61,780 bases of DNA from the NCBI RefSeq assembly GCF_000090795.2, contig NW_003546318.1, positions 68,374-130,153 of the forward strand, given 5' to 3'. Each line of letters begins with the position of its first letter. Position 1 is the first letter of the stretch. The translations under genes and the position numbers were made by a program. Shown here piece by piece: positions 41,040-55,700 of this stretch. Source of the DNA: Amphimedon queenslandica. Lineage: Eukaryota > Porifera > Demospongiae > Haplosclerida > Niphatidae. The notes below the pieces were generated by a model that searched no databases, was not told where the DNA came from, and saw only the letters and a program-made list of their open reading frames with translations.

Positions 41040-43994
41040 CTCCCCCCTCTCTCTCTTTCTCCCTTCCTCTCCCCCCCCCTCTCTCTTTCTCCCTCTCTCT
41101 CTCCCTCTCCCTCTCCCTCTCCCCCCCCTCTCTCTCTCTCCTTAAAGTCAGATGCTAGTTTAAGCAAGCCTTTATTGTTGCTTCACCCTCTCACACTATA
41201 AGGATCATGTTTTAAAACCTTATGCCTTACTTGGGCCCATGCCTTCCATATTTTTCTAGCTGTTAATGTGTTTGTGTTAATTAATGCATTTCATGTGTCA
41301 TTTTAGTGTCTCTCACTTTTCTATCTAAGGATATACTGTTTCATGTGACAATTAAAACTTTGTTTCTTCTAAGGCTTAATTGTGATCCAATTTTCTACTT
41401 TAGTGTCACATCCTTCCCTTGTATTTCCTTCCTGGTCTCTAACTGTAATTCTCTGAATCTACTTATATGGTGTGTGTCTTTCCTTATCTACATCTAAGAT
41501 GTATAGCTTCCCAATTATTTATTACTAATTATTATTATTGGCACTATTGGGCCTTGGGGAGTGATCCTGTTTAGTTTTGCGTGAATGATGATATCCTGTC
41601 AAAAGGACATGCTGTACTTCTTGGTGATAGGTAGAGAAGGAGAGATACCTTTACTAACTGTCTATATCCTTAATTAGGGAGTGTGACCATCTCCCCCATC
41701 TCTTATTACTGCTTCACTTTTACTTTTGTTAATCATGTCTCAGCTACTATAAACTTTCAGTCTCCTCTTGTTATAATAATATATATATCAGAGTGACCCA
41801 TACAATATTATAAAAGGTCATGTATGACATAGTATTGATGATTTCATGAACCATTAGACCATTAGAATGTATTGACTACCTGTTATCATTGTAGACTTGT
41901 CTGTCACATACATTGTACATGTACATGCACTTATCATGTGCCTCGATCCCATAATCCTATATACCATATTTGTCTATGCCTATATACATGCATGTACATG
42001 TACATATATTTTTTGTACATTCATCCATGTAGTCAATTGTGTGTGGAACAGATGGTACCGATTCATTCCTTTCTGATATAATGCATATTATTATTAATTT
42101 TTAGTAAGAGTGTCTAGCATTCTCTGGATGCCAGTCCCTCTGGCTATAAAGTGTTGCTATGTATACATGTCACGTCCACTTTAGCAAGCACTTAATGATC
42201 TATATCTCTCGGTTTAATCCATTATTAAGAATGATCTTCCAACACAATCATAAATATGTCTTTAAAGATATCTTTTCCCCCTTGTACTTTAAAGTGAAAT
42301 TTGACTCTACGTAATTGGGTCTAAAATCACTCGCTATTTTTATAATCTCTCTCTCTCTCTTCCCTTGCTTTTAAAATGTCTATCTTATCTGTCTTTAATC
42401 TCCTCTATTAAACTCAATGTAAGAGGTTTAAGTGCAATGCAACTTTAATATTTAAATATTTTTATGCATGTACATGTTGTGCATACGTATACATGTCTTG
42501 GTTTCTTTGAAGAGGTGTCCTCTGTGGTGTTTAAGTGTTTTGTGGCATGTGATCTTGAGCGTGTTGTTGCTCCTAGCTAAGGCTTCCTCTAATTAGTGGT
42601 TGATGTTTACTGTGGTATCTCTCTCTACACACACATGAATGTGGCCTTCCAAGCACTAGCCGTTTCTAATCTTAATATTTCTTTTTCTCTCTCTCTCTTT
42701 CTCTCTTCTGATTGTGTACTGTTCTTTATAATACCCTGTCCCCCCTCTCTCTCTTCCTCCCTCTCTCTCTCCCTCCCCTCTCTCTTCCCCTCTCTCTCTC
42801 TTGTTTACATTTTTGGGTGTACCCTTCACTTACTTGTATCACTGACACTATTGTGTATTTTGTATATGTACATGTACATACATGTACATACACATTTGCT
42901 CTGTTTATTTATGTGTTTCATTTAGCAGTTGTTATTAGCTTATGTACACAGTCTGTTACATTTGAATAGATCCTCTGTGTGGGTATTTTATCACCTTTAT
43001 GCACAACTCACCTTAATAGATATGTGTACCAAACACAGGCACCCCCTTCTATCTCCTTCTCTCTCTCCCCCCCCTCTCTCTCTCTCTTTCTCTCTCTCTC
43101 TTTCTCTCTCTCTCTCTCCTTCTCCCCCCTCTCTCTCTCTCTCTTTCTCTCCCTCTCTCCCCCCCCCTCTCTCTCTCTCTCTCCCCCCCCTCTATCCTTC
43201 TCTCTCTCCCACTGTTTCTTCCTTCCCTCTCAAAACCCACATCTACATCCTCTATTCCTCTTCTCCTAGACATGCTTTTAAAAATTCTCTCACCATCCTC
43301 ATCTAATTGTTTCAACATGTTAGTGCATGCGTATATACATGTACATGTACACGTAATTGTATACATAAGTTGTGTATTTTTTATATCTGCTGTATAGACT
43401 CTCACTGTTACTGTTTTGACTGACTCATTCTGTTTGTCTTCACAGTATCCACTCCATTAGCCCAATCACTGCATGCCTATACAATTTAGGCATGTATTGT
43501 TGTTATTAGTTTATGACATCAGCGCTTGTTTGTCATGATAATACGCCTATCGTTTACAACATGAATATTGTTTTAGTTTCATGATATGAATATTGTTTAT
43601 AGTGTTACGGGATACGGATCAATGGGGCTTGTTTTCTCTCTGTCTGTATCAGATCACGTACCAGCACCCTCCCTCCCTCCCTCTCTCTCTTAGTTTTTGT
43701 TTTGCTATATTTTGTTTATTTATGCCATCATCAACTAACTCTTTGTCTGTACATGTACACGTATACATGTACATGTACATGTACATGTACACATGTATAC
43801 ATGTACATGTACATGTACATGTACACATGTATACATGTATATGTATATGTATATGTATACGTGTACATGTAGTTAGTTATAATGTTTTTGTTGAGTGTTT
43901 TCTCTTCCTCTCTGTCCACTATTTATGTTGGAGGGTGTATGCGTGTAGTGCAAACCTTTTGATGTTAATCTAATATTGTAGCATACACTAGCTC

Positions 43995-44033
<39 letters not shown>

Positions 44034-44042
44034 CCTCTCTCT

Positions 44043-44085
<43 letters not shown>

Positions 44086-45627
44086 CATCTCATGGAATCA
44101 TTGTGTTTATTCTGTAGCTCATACAGTTTATCAATGTTGGTTTATTTTACAGTTGTGATTTTTACTTTCTGTCTGCTAAACACTCCTATTGTTAGGGAAA
44201 TGAATGTGGATTTAGAGGAGAGAGAGAGAGAGAAGGAGAGAAAGGGGGGAAAGATAGTTTAAAAGCTTGCACGTACATGTACATGTACCTGGGACCCCAC
44301 ACAGGTCAGTGCTTTATAAAAATGTTAAAGTTTATCACTTATAGGTACTACATCACTTGAACCATTAACCTCTTGCCCTCTCATCTCATTATTTGTATTC
44401 ACTTATGAATGCGTCCTCTTGCATTATATCACTGTAATGATCATTATTATCATATTAACTTAGACCCTTCATGATCAACATGTGTATGTACATGTACATG
44501 TAGCACAGGAATAGATTTAGAGTAGTTTATATTGACAGTCATCCTCAATGAAACTACAATTTAGTGATTGTGTAATACTGTAGATCAGGAAATTAGTGTG
44601 GTAGAAAATTTCTGTGTCTTAAAATTGTGCTGTGATTTAATTTTTCCTAAACAAGACTGTGTCATGTATTACTGAATGTGGCATGTAATTTTAGTGGTTA
44701 TCTAATTTTATGCGAAATTCTAATCCAGTAAAATTAAAATCCCAGTAAAAATTTCCAGATAGACGGTATGATGTAATATTATGGATTAAAGGCATTTGAT
44801 TTATGCATGTATAGTCATACCTACATGTATCTGTCCTTTGTAGATACGTGAGATATGCATACCATAGAGTTATTCCTAGATATAAGATATGTACAAGTAC
44901 CATACCATAGAGCTTTCACTCTCTCTGATCTTCTGCTATTATATTTCGTTGTTTTTGTTCTATTGATATATTATCAGTGTAGCCTTTGGCTGTTGTGCCA
45001 ATTGGCCAGTTATGTACTGTACTGCCTTGTGCTTTTAATACTCCACACACTTACTATACATGTACATGTACATGTATGTTACGTGTTACATGAACATGTA
45101 ATTGTGTCCATTTTTAATAAATGAGTGTTGTACACGTGCATGTACATGTATATGAAGTATGTCTTTTTATGAGTGTCCTTTTTTTCTTTTTTTTAATGTG
45201 TTACTTTTGCTGTTTTTTTCTTGACCTTTTCATACTCATGTACATGTACATGTACATACATGTATTAAGTACACTTACATGTACATGTACATTTTGGCAG
45301 CTAAAAGGATGTATGGGGGAATTCTACATCTCTTTATTCACTTTAATTATCAATGTGTCATCATTAAATTTTATTTTTTCCGTTCGCATGCATTTAATGT
45401 CAATAGTTACCCATGGGACTGCCCATGAATATCAGTCTAGGTTGGTGTGTGGGTATTTTTAGTTATTACAACCCCACACTCACCTTTTGAATATTATTGC
45501 TTGAGAATGAATCTTATTAGAATCTCTGTGAGGTACTGCTGAGAGTGCAACTGTGTAGTGTTAATTGGGGCCTTGAATAATGGTGAGAGAGAGAGAGAGA
45601 AGAGAGAGAGAGGGAGAGAGAGGGAGG

Positions 45628-45660
<33 letters not shown>

Positions 45661-48600
45661 GGAGAGAGGGGAGAGACAGAGAGAGGGGGGAGGGAGGGAA
45701 AGAGAGAGAGAGAGAGAGAAAATCTCAACTTAAAGAAGAAACAAGCTTAGGTGATATGTGAATAGAGGGAGAGGATAAGATGAAAGACATCATTTGTGTT
45801 TATGGAAGTGGGAGAGTTATAGAAACAAAGAGATGCTGCGTTGGAGAGTTGTAGGAGTTGGCGGTTGTTATACGCTTACCAACAGCTGGTCCTATATCAT
45901 ACCTAATGTCTTTAATGTTGCTTCCTGTGTGGATGCTAGACCGTACAGGTCATTTTTTAATTAATTATAATGTTATTCCTTTCTTTCTTTGAAGTGCTAC
46001 ACACCCTGATACAAACACTCCTCTACTAGTCACTCGATCGCTCCATCTCTTGATCCACATACACACACACACACACACAATTAAAGCAACATTAGCAATT
46101 AAGGTACAGGCTGTTGGATCTAGAGTAAATTTTGGGAGACCAATAGTCTCCTAAACTCCTTTTAGATCTAGCTAACAATGTTAAGTTACTTTAAGAAAGA
46201 AGAGGGAAGGAATTGGTAGCTATGTACATGTACATTCAATATATATACATGTAGTTTAAGAAATGAATCACTATACATATATGTCACGTGCTATATAGTA
46301 CAAAGTGTGATTGTGTAGCTTGTGCCAATAGTGAGTTGTTTACTGATTGTAGCTCCTAATCTGTGTCTCCTCCTCCTCCTCTAACCTTATCTCTTATAAT
46401 AACACCATCAGCTTGTTCCTGACTAGTATCAACCAACCACTGTATGATATCATGTACCATGTGCACTTACTAATATACATGCATGTACATGTACATGTAC
46501 ATGTGTAAATTGGATTATATGTACATGTATGTGTACATGTGAGATTACAACCTTTAGCCCTGTTTACTCTATGTCCTTAAACCGGTTTGAAACCGGTTTA
46601 CAAATAAACCAGTTTATGTGTTTATGATGTATTAATATTGCATATGGTTATTAATTCCCTCTCTCTCTCTCTCTCCCTCATTCTCTAGTATGATGACGGT
46701 TTGAATAAGACGCTGCCTCCAAACTTTAAATTCAGACATAAGTCCCAGCCTGTAATGACGTCATCAATGCTCCACCCAACCCACCAGTCCCGCTCCTCTC
46801 CGATGCACACCCCGCCCCAGGATGGGGAGGGGTCTCCTAATAATCGATCCGGAACCGGACTAAGGCGAAGCAAACCTGTCGATTCGTCTCAGAAACCTAA
46901 CTGGTCGCGGTATCGCGAGAGACAACTTGGAAAGAGCGATCCTTCATTGTCACCCGAAGTAAGTAACATACATGTACATATGTACATTAATTATATTATA
47001 TTATATTGATTATTAATTTGAGCATGTTTATTATTCAACTGTTATATGCCACAGCTAAATTGTTTTGCTGCTGATAATGTTTGCAAAATATTTAAGTACA
47101 GGATACTGAGAATATAGTATAACCAAGAGTACATAATCTACAGAGAGTGTCTAACCATACTATAATAGCTGAAATATCACCGCGTAGCCTTTTCTTGTGC
47201 ATCTTTGGGCATTCCCGCATACTGGGTGTGGCTGTGTAGGAAAAAATGGCTGCCAAGTTTGCTCAACAAGGTTTACTGGCTGTTTTGGCGCCTCTGCTAT
47301 AGCAGTACTGCATATCAGACTTCAGCAGCATTATAAAGTATACTAGTATGATGTCTAAAGCTTCTTCAAGTTTTCTCCACTGTTTTTATGCAAACTTCTA
47401 CACGTGTTTTTTAGTAAGTACACCCACGCTTCTGGTCTCACGTGACTTAGTTCTACGCTGTCATATTTCAGCTACTATAGTGCGGTTAGACACTCTCTGT
47501 AAATTATGTACTCTTGGTATAACCAACTGATATAGTGATGCTCTATAGCTCATACTATAGTGTGTTTCCTAAGTCTATATTGACAGTACTATATGCATAG
47601 CTATTTTTATCCTGTACATGTACAGTTATTCTTTTACATGTACATGTACATTTAAATTTACATGTACATGTATGTTATGATCAAAGGTAGAATAGCTGAG
47701 GCATTGTTCCATTGCAGATTGACTCAGCTCAATCCTTCAGTACATCCACTAGTATTAATATAGCATATCCAAATTGGAATCAAACCTTTCTAACAGTTGA
47801 TACAATAGCACTCTCATGCACCCATGTAAGTATATATAATCCTATAGCACTATTGGTTATGTATAGATTACTATGTATTGCTCTATTGCTGCATTCCATT
47901 TCCTTGTACATACAAGCTTGCCTGTTACAATCAATACCAGAGTGATTGATTGCTTTTTGAAGTACAGTGTCATAGTCTATAGCCAGGAAGCTAGTCGAGC
48001 CATGCTGTCCCTCCTGTACAAGTAATGCTGTCCTGATGTGTATCACTTTATAGAGTAACAGCCTCCCTAATGACTTCCTTTATGCTTCATGATGATAATA
48101 ATAATAATAATAATAATACTGTGTTTGCTTTATTAGCTGGTTCATTGAAGATTTCCTATTGTAGAATATGTAGACTCTTTGCTGTTTAATGAGCTGATAA
48201 TGCTTCCACTGTATGCTCCCAAATGGAAAGACTTTATTTGCTATCTTTAATTTGAGCACAGCAGGCTTCTTCTATTTGAGAGTTCTTCTACACTTTATAT
48301 ACATGTACATTACCTGATTATGTACATTGTACATGTACATGTATGTAGTATATTCCTTTTGGACATTAGTATGACCCATCACCTAATAATCATGCAGCCA
48401 TTGTACTATTGATATATTTGCCTATTACAGTATGTATTATATACATGTACATGTTCATTACAAATACATACAGTGCAAAGTACCTTTATAATGAGGATGT
48501 TTTATAATGTCCCAATTGGTACAAACCTATTAAAGAACTACCTCTAAAATGAGGACACCTCTGTATTAAGGACAGGTAGTGTAGGCCCAATGGTGTCCTT

Positions 48601-49355
48601 AATAAAGAACTTATACTGTACATGTATTAAGGACAGGCCAATGTTCTCCTTAGTAAAGAGGCTATAGCTACTCCACAATATCCCTAATACATGTATTATG
48701 TATATGCATGTACTATTGTATGGGGAGATCCTAGTGGACTGTGGGAGTTGTGTGGGCTTGTAATTGTAGAATTCTTTCAATGATCGCAAATTAACGAGTA
48801 ATCTGTTAATGAAAGTGGGTTGATTAATGACTCCAATAAATAAATAATATTGGAAAATAATTACTGCAATGTATGTACATGTGTACGTTTATGTTATAAA
48901 AAAATTAATAAGTAACTTTTAAATATTTATTTATAATTATTGTCTACTCTTACTCCTCCATAGACTGCTACTGGATTGTTTAGTCCGGAGGAAAGTTTTG
49001 AAGATCATGATCATGAATCAGAACTGGCAGATCATCTATCGGCCCATTTAAGGTACTGTACATGTACATGTATATACATGTACATGTAGTGTGCTTATTT
49101 CAATGTGTTACATATGTACAATGTACATGTATTTAATGAATTTCAGTTATTTTAAAAATTGTGACTAATTTTTGAGTTTATTTGGCTATACTGTGTTTAG
49201 CTGATTTTTTGTTGTTGATTTTGTGTTGTGTGTGTGTGTTGATTTTTATTTCCTTTTTGTTAGTGTCAATATTGTCATTATATAGTTAAATTGATTAGCA
49301 TATCTCTCTTCCTTTTCCTCTCTCTCTGTTTCTCCCCTCTTCTCTCTCCCTCCCT

Positions 49356-49408
<53 letters not shown>

Positions 49409-50199
49409 TCTCTCCCTCCTCAGGTTGCCTCCTAGCAGAACTCAGAGTCTCAATCAGCCCAAGTCGCCTCGTTCTCCTCGTATATCCTCCCCATCACCTT
49501 GTAAGGACATGAGAGAGGGGAGAGAGAGAGGGGGGAGGGAGGGAGAGAGAAGGAGGGGGAGAGGAAGTGACTATTATAGCATGTACATGTACATATACAT
49601 GTAATTTGTAACTATTACTATTCTTGCACAGGTGGCAGCCCTAGAACATGGTCTCCTTCTATTACAAATTTTGAGAGATTTAGTCATGGAAGAAGGTACA
49701 TACAACATACATGTACATGTACATATCAGTTATTACTAATACTTGCTATACAGTATGTATACATGTACAGTGATACAAATAGGGTAATGATTTCACTGTT
49801 ACAAACTATTATTATGAATTGATATTGTGTCTTCCTACCTGTGAATATTAATTGATAGCTAATGGTGCACTCTTTCTCTGATTAATCGTGAGTTTTGCTG
49901 AGTGTATGATGAGATGTATAGTACCTGTTTACCCAATCCAACATTCCTCTTGTTCAGTCTAGCCAGTAATTACTATCGGAATATAGTACATGTACATGTA
50001 GACATGTACCTATACATGTATGTGTACTCGTATTGTACATGCATGTACTCTAATAATTATCATAAGGATTACTACTATTTGTCGTAATAGTAATTAGTAG
50101 GGAATAGCGTAGAGAGAGAGAGAGGAAGGGAGGGAGAGAGAGAGGGAGAGGGAGGGAGGGAGAGGGAGGGAGAGAGAGAGAGAGGGAGAGAGAGAGGGG

Positions 50200-50232
<33 letters not shown>

Positions 50233-51033
50233 GGAGGGAGGGAGGGAGGGAGGGACAGAGGTTGACATTTTTACGAATATACAGAAGAAGATTGACAGAC
50301 AAGGATAGTCTTAATCAACATTATTATTATTATTTATTATTACAATTAGCTCAGTATAATTCAGTATAGCTCAGTATAATTCAGTATAGCTCAGTATAAT
50401 TCAGTATAACTCAGTATAATTCAGTATAACTCAGTATAATTTAGTATGATAATTAGCTGATTGCTTGTACGTGTTTGCATTCACTGCACTTTGTGAGCAA
50501 ACATGTGTACAACACGAGTTTGACAAGGCTATCTGTTATTGACTCTAGTGTCTGTTTATCATTGATTAAAGTATATTAATAATTCAAATAACAAGAGGGA
50601 GAGAGAGAGAGGGTAAACATGTTGACAGTGTTCTATAGGCATACTGTTGTGTAATGCACAGTTAGTATACTTGTGTGTACATGTAGTAGCACAGTATAAA
50701 GTGCATATATTATGTACTAGCTTCTAATTAGCTTATAGAAGCAGTAGCCAATTGACTGTTTAATTAATATATAGAGATACATGTAGCTTTTATATGTACA
50801 TTTAGACTATCTGTGTAGCTGCAGGTATTAGAGAAAACTGCTTTAATTTGTAATAATATTATTTTTTGAATTTATATCTACCTTATAAACTATAATGCAT
50901 ATGCATATGCATGTACATGTACATGTACATGTAGATGCATATTATTATGATAAAGTGCTTATATCTCATATTATACATGTAGCTGAGTTACGACCATTTT
51001 TAAAATGAAATATCTGAACAAAAAACTTCATGC

Positions 51034-51074
<41 letters not shown>

Positions 51075-52672
51075 GTTAGGTCTGAGATGAGGAATGACAT
51101 GAGGCGTTGGTCTTTAGTCTCTCAGTCTTCTGGTTACACTACCTATACTTCAGCCACTGACTCACCTGCCTCTCTCTCTGTGAGTTCAATTGGGCTTCTT
51201 TTTTATTCTATTTTGTTATATTTTTTACATTTTTTCTGTGCAGTCTTATCCTTCTCAGGAACACATACACGCCCCACAAGATCACACCAACAACCAAGTG
51301 AGTACCTACAACCAGCCATTATTGGAATATGCATGTACATGTACATATACTTGTAGCAATAGAGATAGAGAGGGAGGGAGAGAGAGAGGGAGAGAGAAAG
51401 CAAATACACATGTACATGTACATGTATGTATGATGCATGTACATGTACATATACAAGGAGGGAGAGAGAGGGAGAGGGAGAGAATACACATTTACATGTA
51501 TGAGACGTAAATATGCATGTACTTACATGTATAAGACATACTTACATGTACATGTATGTACGATGCATGTACATGTACACTGTGTATATGTTGTGTACAT
51601 GTACATGTAGTAATAGGGAGAAAGAGAGGAGAGAGAGAATACACATTTACATCTATAGTATGTACATGTTGTATACATGTACATGTACAAGGCTAGTTGT
51701 ACATGTACATGTGTTTATTATGATAGCATTGCTTTGTTAGTACTTCTCAGAAACTTGATAGACTTTTGTGGCCTGTTATATCGTGGTCTGTTATCTGTTA
51801 CTCTAAATGTGCATATATTATGCATGTACCTGTACATGTACATATACAGGTACATCTATATAACATATTCCTCCTTTATTATTAGTTACCTACTACACCA
51901 ACTCCTGAAGATTTCGCGAAACTACGTAAGCACTTCAGAAGTGATTCCAGTGGCAGTAGCAGCATTCATGTGGACGACGACCTTCACATCGCGACCCACA
52001 GGCTCCGAGCACGAAGTCTCAGGTAAGCCACACCCATAACCACACCCTCTAATTATATTTTTGTAGCCCGGAGAGGTCTCCACGAGAGAGCCTCTTGGAT
52101 CTTGACGATACTCATGCCATTTTCCGGGAGAAATACCCCCGGGCGAAACTAGAGATGGAGAATCAGCTGGTTACTTTTATGAACGAGTTCTCTGAGACTA
52201 ATAGACAGTTTTCGGACTCAAACGTGAATTTTGCTCGTCATCAGATACTAGAGTTTGCAAGGGAGCTGCTCTTCAAGTCGCAGAATGACCTCCTCAGTAA
52301 AGAAGTGTTTATTCAGTTCTCGGAGAATGTTCTTCAAGCAGTCACTAATGTAAGGAGAGGGAAGGGAATGTATGTAAATGTACATGTTTTTATGTAATGT
52401 ATGTATGTTTATGTTGTGTAAATATTTTGAACTGGTTTCAATCAAAATTGGATTTTTGATAAATTTTAAAAGTTGCTTCAAAATCAGGCCAAAGTCCCTG
52501 TACTATAGACACGGTCTTGGGCGAAATTTCACTAAAATTTAAAAGGAAAGAATTCTCTATTTTTATAATTTTTTCTGAGACATATACATGTACATGTACT
52601 TAGGTTGTGTGGAAACTTGAGACTCTGTATACTTAAATTTTTAATGCTGTAATTATATACACGTATTTAATT

Positions 52673-52705
<33 letters not shown>

Positions 52706-55700
52706 GGTTCGCGAGAGAAATGGTGCTGAATCCCCTGAGCTCAATCAGCTAGTTAGGAAACTTCTCACAGTCATATCCCGCGTGGCAAGACTGGTCGAAA
52801 TAATAGAGTTTGATCCAAACGCTTTTAGCGCTAGCGTCCTTCAGCTGGCAGGAGGAGAAGGAGGAGCTAAAGGGGAGGGAGGAGAGAGCTCTGAGTGGTT
52901 ACAGAAACTGACCTCGTCTCATATGCCTTATATACTAAACAGGCTGAACCAAACACTCGAAAATAACGATGGAGGTACATTTACAATGTGCATGTACATG
53001 TATGCATGTATAAATTGTAGTTGTATAACTAGTATAGGTTTGAATGTACATGTATTGCACTCTACATTACATTACATGCATGTATAAGTATATGTCAGTA
53101 TGTGCGTACAATGTACATGTACATGTACTTATATTTTGCATTCTTTAGCTTATTAGCTGTCATATTGTGTGAATTAAAGATGACTATTAATACTTTCCAT
53201 GAATAGCTTTAACTTAATCAAAACCTTTGAATTATCAGTAATTATATATATAGGCTAAAATAATTTACACGCGTACATGTACATGTACATGTAACTGTAT
53301 ATGTAACTGACTTTTCTTTTTCTATATCTCTCAGATTCTGCTCCAAAATTGTCCAAAGAAAGACCTTCATCTCTACATCTCTCACTTGACCAGGTAGCGT
53401 CACTATTAAAAATTAATCCCTCCCAATTAACGCCCGATTATTCCCACTCTATTTAATGCCTGTTTTACACAGATCCAACCAAGAAAAGAAGATTTTGATG
53501 TAATTAAAATTATTAGTAACGGAGCTTATGGGTAAGCCTGATCATGTGATAGTCACGTGACGTATTTGTGTGTGTATTTATAGTGCTGTATACCTTGTGA
53601 GACACAAGCAAACGAGAATGAGATTCGCCATGAAGAAAGTTAACAAGAAGAGGATGATAATGAAGAAACAAGTGAGGGAGAGAGAGGGGGAAAGAGAGAG
53701 AGAGGGAGAAAGAGAGAGAGAGGGAGGGAGGAGAGAGAGAGGGAGGGGAGAGAGAGGGAGGGGAGAGAGAGAGGGGAGAGAGAGAGAGGGAGAGAGAGTA
53801 CTATGTACAGTACATGTTTTCATACTTATAGAATAATGTGTATTTAAATTTTGCATGTTTTATTCTTATTAATGCCCACCTCACAGGTCCAGAGTGTTTT
53901 CAACGAGAGAGACATTCTAACGTTCTCTGAAAACCCGTTTGTTGTTGGTCTCTGGTGCACCTTCCAGACAAGAGTGAGTCCTATATCCTATACCTTTCTA
54001 ATTAAAGAGATTTCTAATTAAATGAGAAATAACTAAATTTCTAATTATGCGAATTTTTACGAAATTATTTCTTCCCTTCCGCAGCAACACCTGTACATGG
54101 TAATGGAGTACGTTGAGGGAGGAGACGTGGCTGCACTCTTAAAAGGCGTTGGGTATCTGACACTTGAACTAGCCACTATGTATTTCTCTGAGACAGTACT
54201 GGCCCTGGAATATATACACAGTCACGGGATCATCCACAGGGACTTGAAACCAGACAAGTAAGTACAATGTACATGTATACATGTACAATATGTCAAGTAC
54301 ATCACATACCGTACGCGTCTTAATTTTCGAGGCGTATTAAATTTCGTTATTTTGTGCTCATCTTAAATCGACGAAATTTAAACCACCTCTAATGCCATTC
54401 TATTGTATGTAGACTATGGCCAGAACATGAAAATTAGCTCACACGAATATTAACTTTTGAGCACATGTCATTGAAAACACAAAATATTAAACACTCGAAA
54501 ATTTGAACGTACATGTACATGTACCGGTACATGTACATGCATACAGTCTATAATATCAACATGTACAGGCACATATCAAAGTACATGTATTTTATTTTTA
54601 ATTGATACCCTTTTCTCTCTGGGATAGTTAATGTATTAATTTACTTCTGTAGTTTATACTAATTAATTTACATTGTACATATACATGTACATACATACAT
54701 GTATATGTATTATTAGCATTTCTTATCGTGTGCATATAACTACACACTACAACAGTGTACATGTACATGTATAGGAATGTACATGTAGTTATAGTGTATG
54801 ATGTGTTGTGTAATCTTGCATCATATGTTTGTTGTGACTGGATTGTGTGATGTAACTCACACCTTTGATTGTTGATTTAATCTGTTGCTGTTTACGCTAG
54901 CCGTCATATTACTCCCCTCTCTCTCTCTCTCTCTCTTTCTCCCTCCCTCCCTCTCTCCCTCCCAGTTTGCTAATCACTTCAGAAGGACACATCAAACTAA
55001 CCGACTTTGGTCTCTCTAAGATCGGACTCACAAACTGTAAGCCGAATATAACTACGCCCACCTATAACCACGCCCCTTTTCCTTCCCCTTACTCCAGATG
55101 CTGCTCACGTCATAGAAGATGCTTGGGCCAAAGACTATCAGTTTGTCGATCAAGAAGTCTACGGAACACCGGACTACATCGCACCTGAAGTTATCCTGGG
55201 AATGCCTTATGGTAATTTAACATAACATGTACATGTACATGCAAATAGTTAATTAAATTTACACACGTAATATTTGAATGTCTAGACTCAATGCACTGGT
55301 TTGCATATACATGTACATGTACATATACATGCATGTACGTGTACATGTATGTCATTGTTCAAAATTATGATTCGTGTCATTTATGTTTAGGTTTTCCTGT
55401 TGACTGGTGGTCAATGGGAGTGATACTGTATGAGATGATGATGGGCGTGACTCCATTCGTGAGCTCAACTATACAGGACCTATTTGAAGAGATCACTAAT
55501 GGTAATATATGTATATGATATACATGTCATAATAAATGAATCATTGATTTAATACAATGTCAAGAGTTGCTTATAAATATTAAGAGATTTTGCTAAGCTG
55601 TTTTTAAATGGACATGTTCTAGAGACCTTTTCATTAAATCTATTGTTCATTAGTATTCTGTAGTACACTATACATGCTGTCTCCTATTTTAAACAGTCAA

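Larger units (their letters stand above)
38984..46688. other. 7.7-kb first intron of MAST, no exon recognised
   Basis: This is by far the longest intron in the window. It holds repeated (CT)n/(CCCT)n runs (40020, 41005-41140, 42350, 42690-42800, 43050-43210, 44000-44083), GA runs (44220, 45585-45720), tracts of ACATGT (for example 43747-43870, 45240-45292, 46480-46545) and AT-rich unique DNA. Open frames here come from simple repeats. I saw no splice-flanked coding segment. Confidence 0.65.

Noticed and set aside
43049..43405. Arg/Glu-rich and Leu/Ser-rich open frames in the MAST intron
   Set aside because: They are translations of (CT)n/(GA)n simple repeats; similar false frames occur at 41000, 49300, 50100 and 53600.
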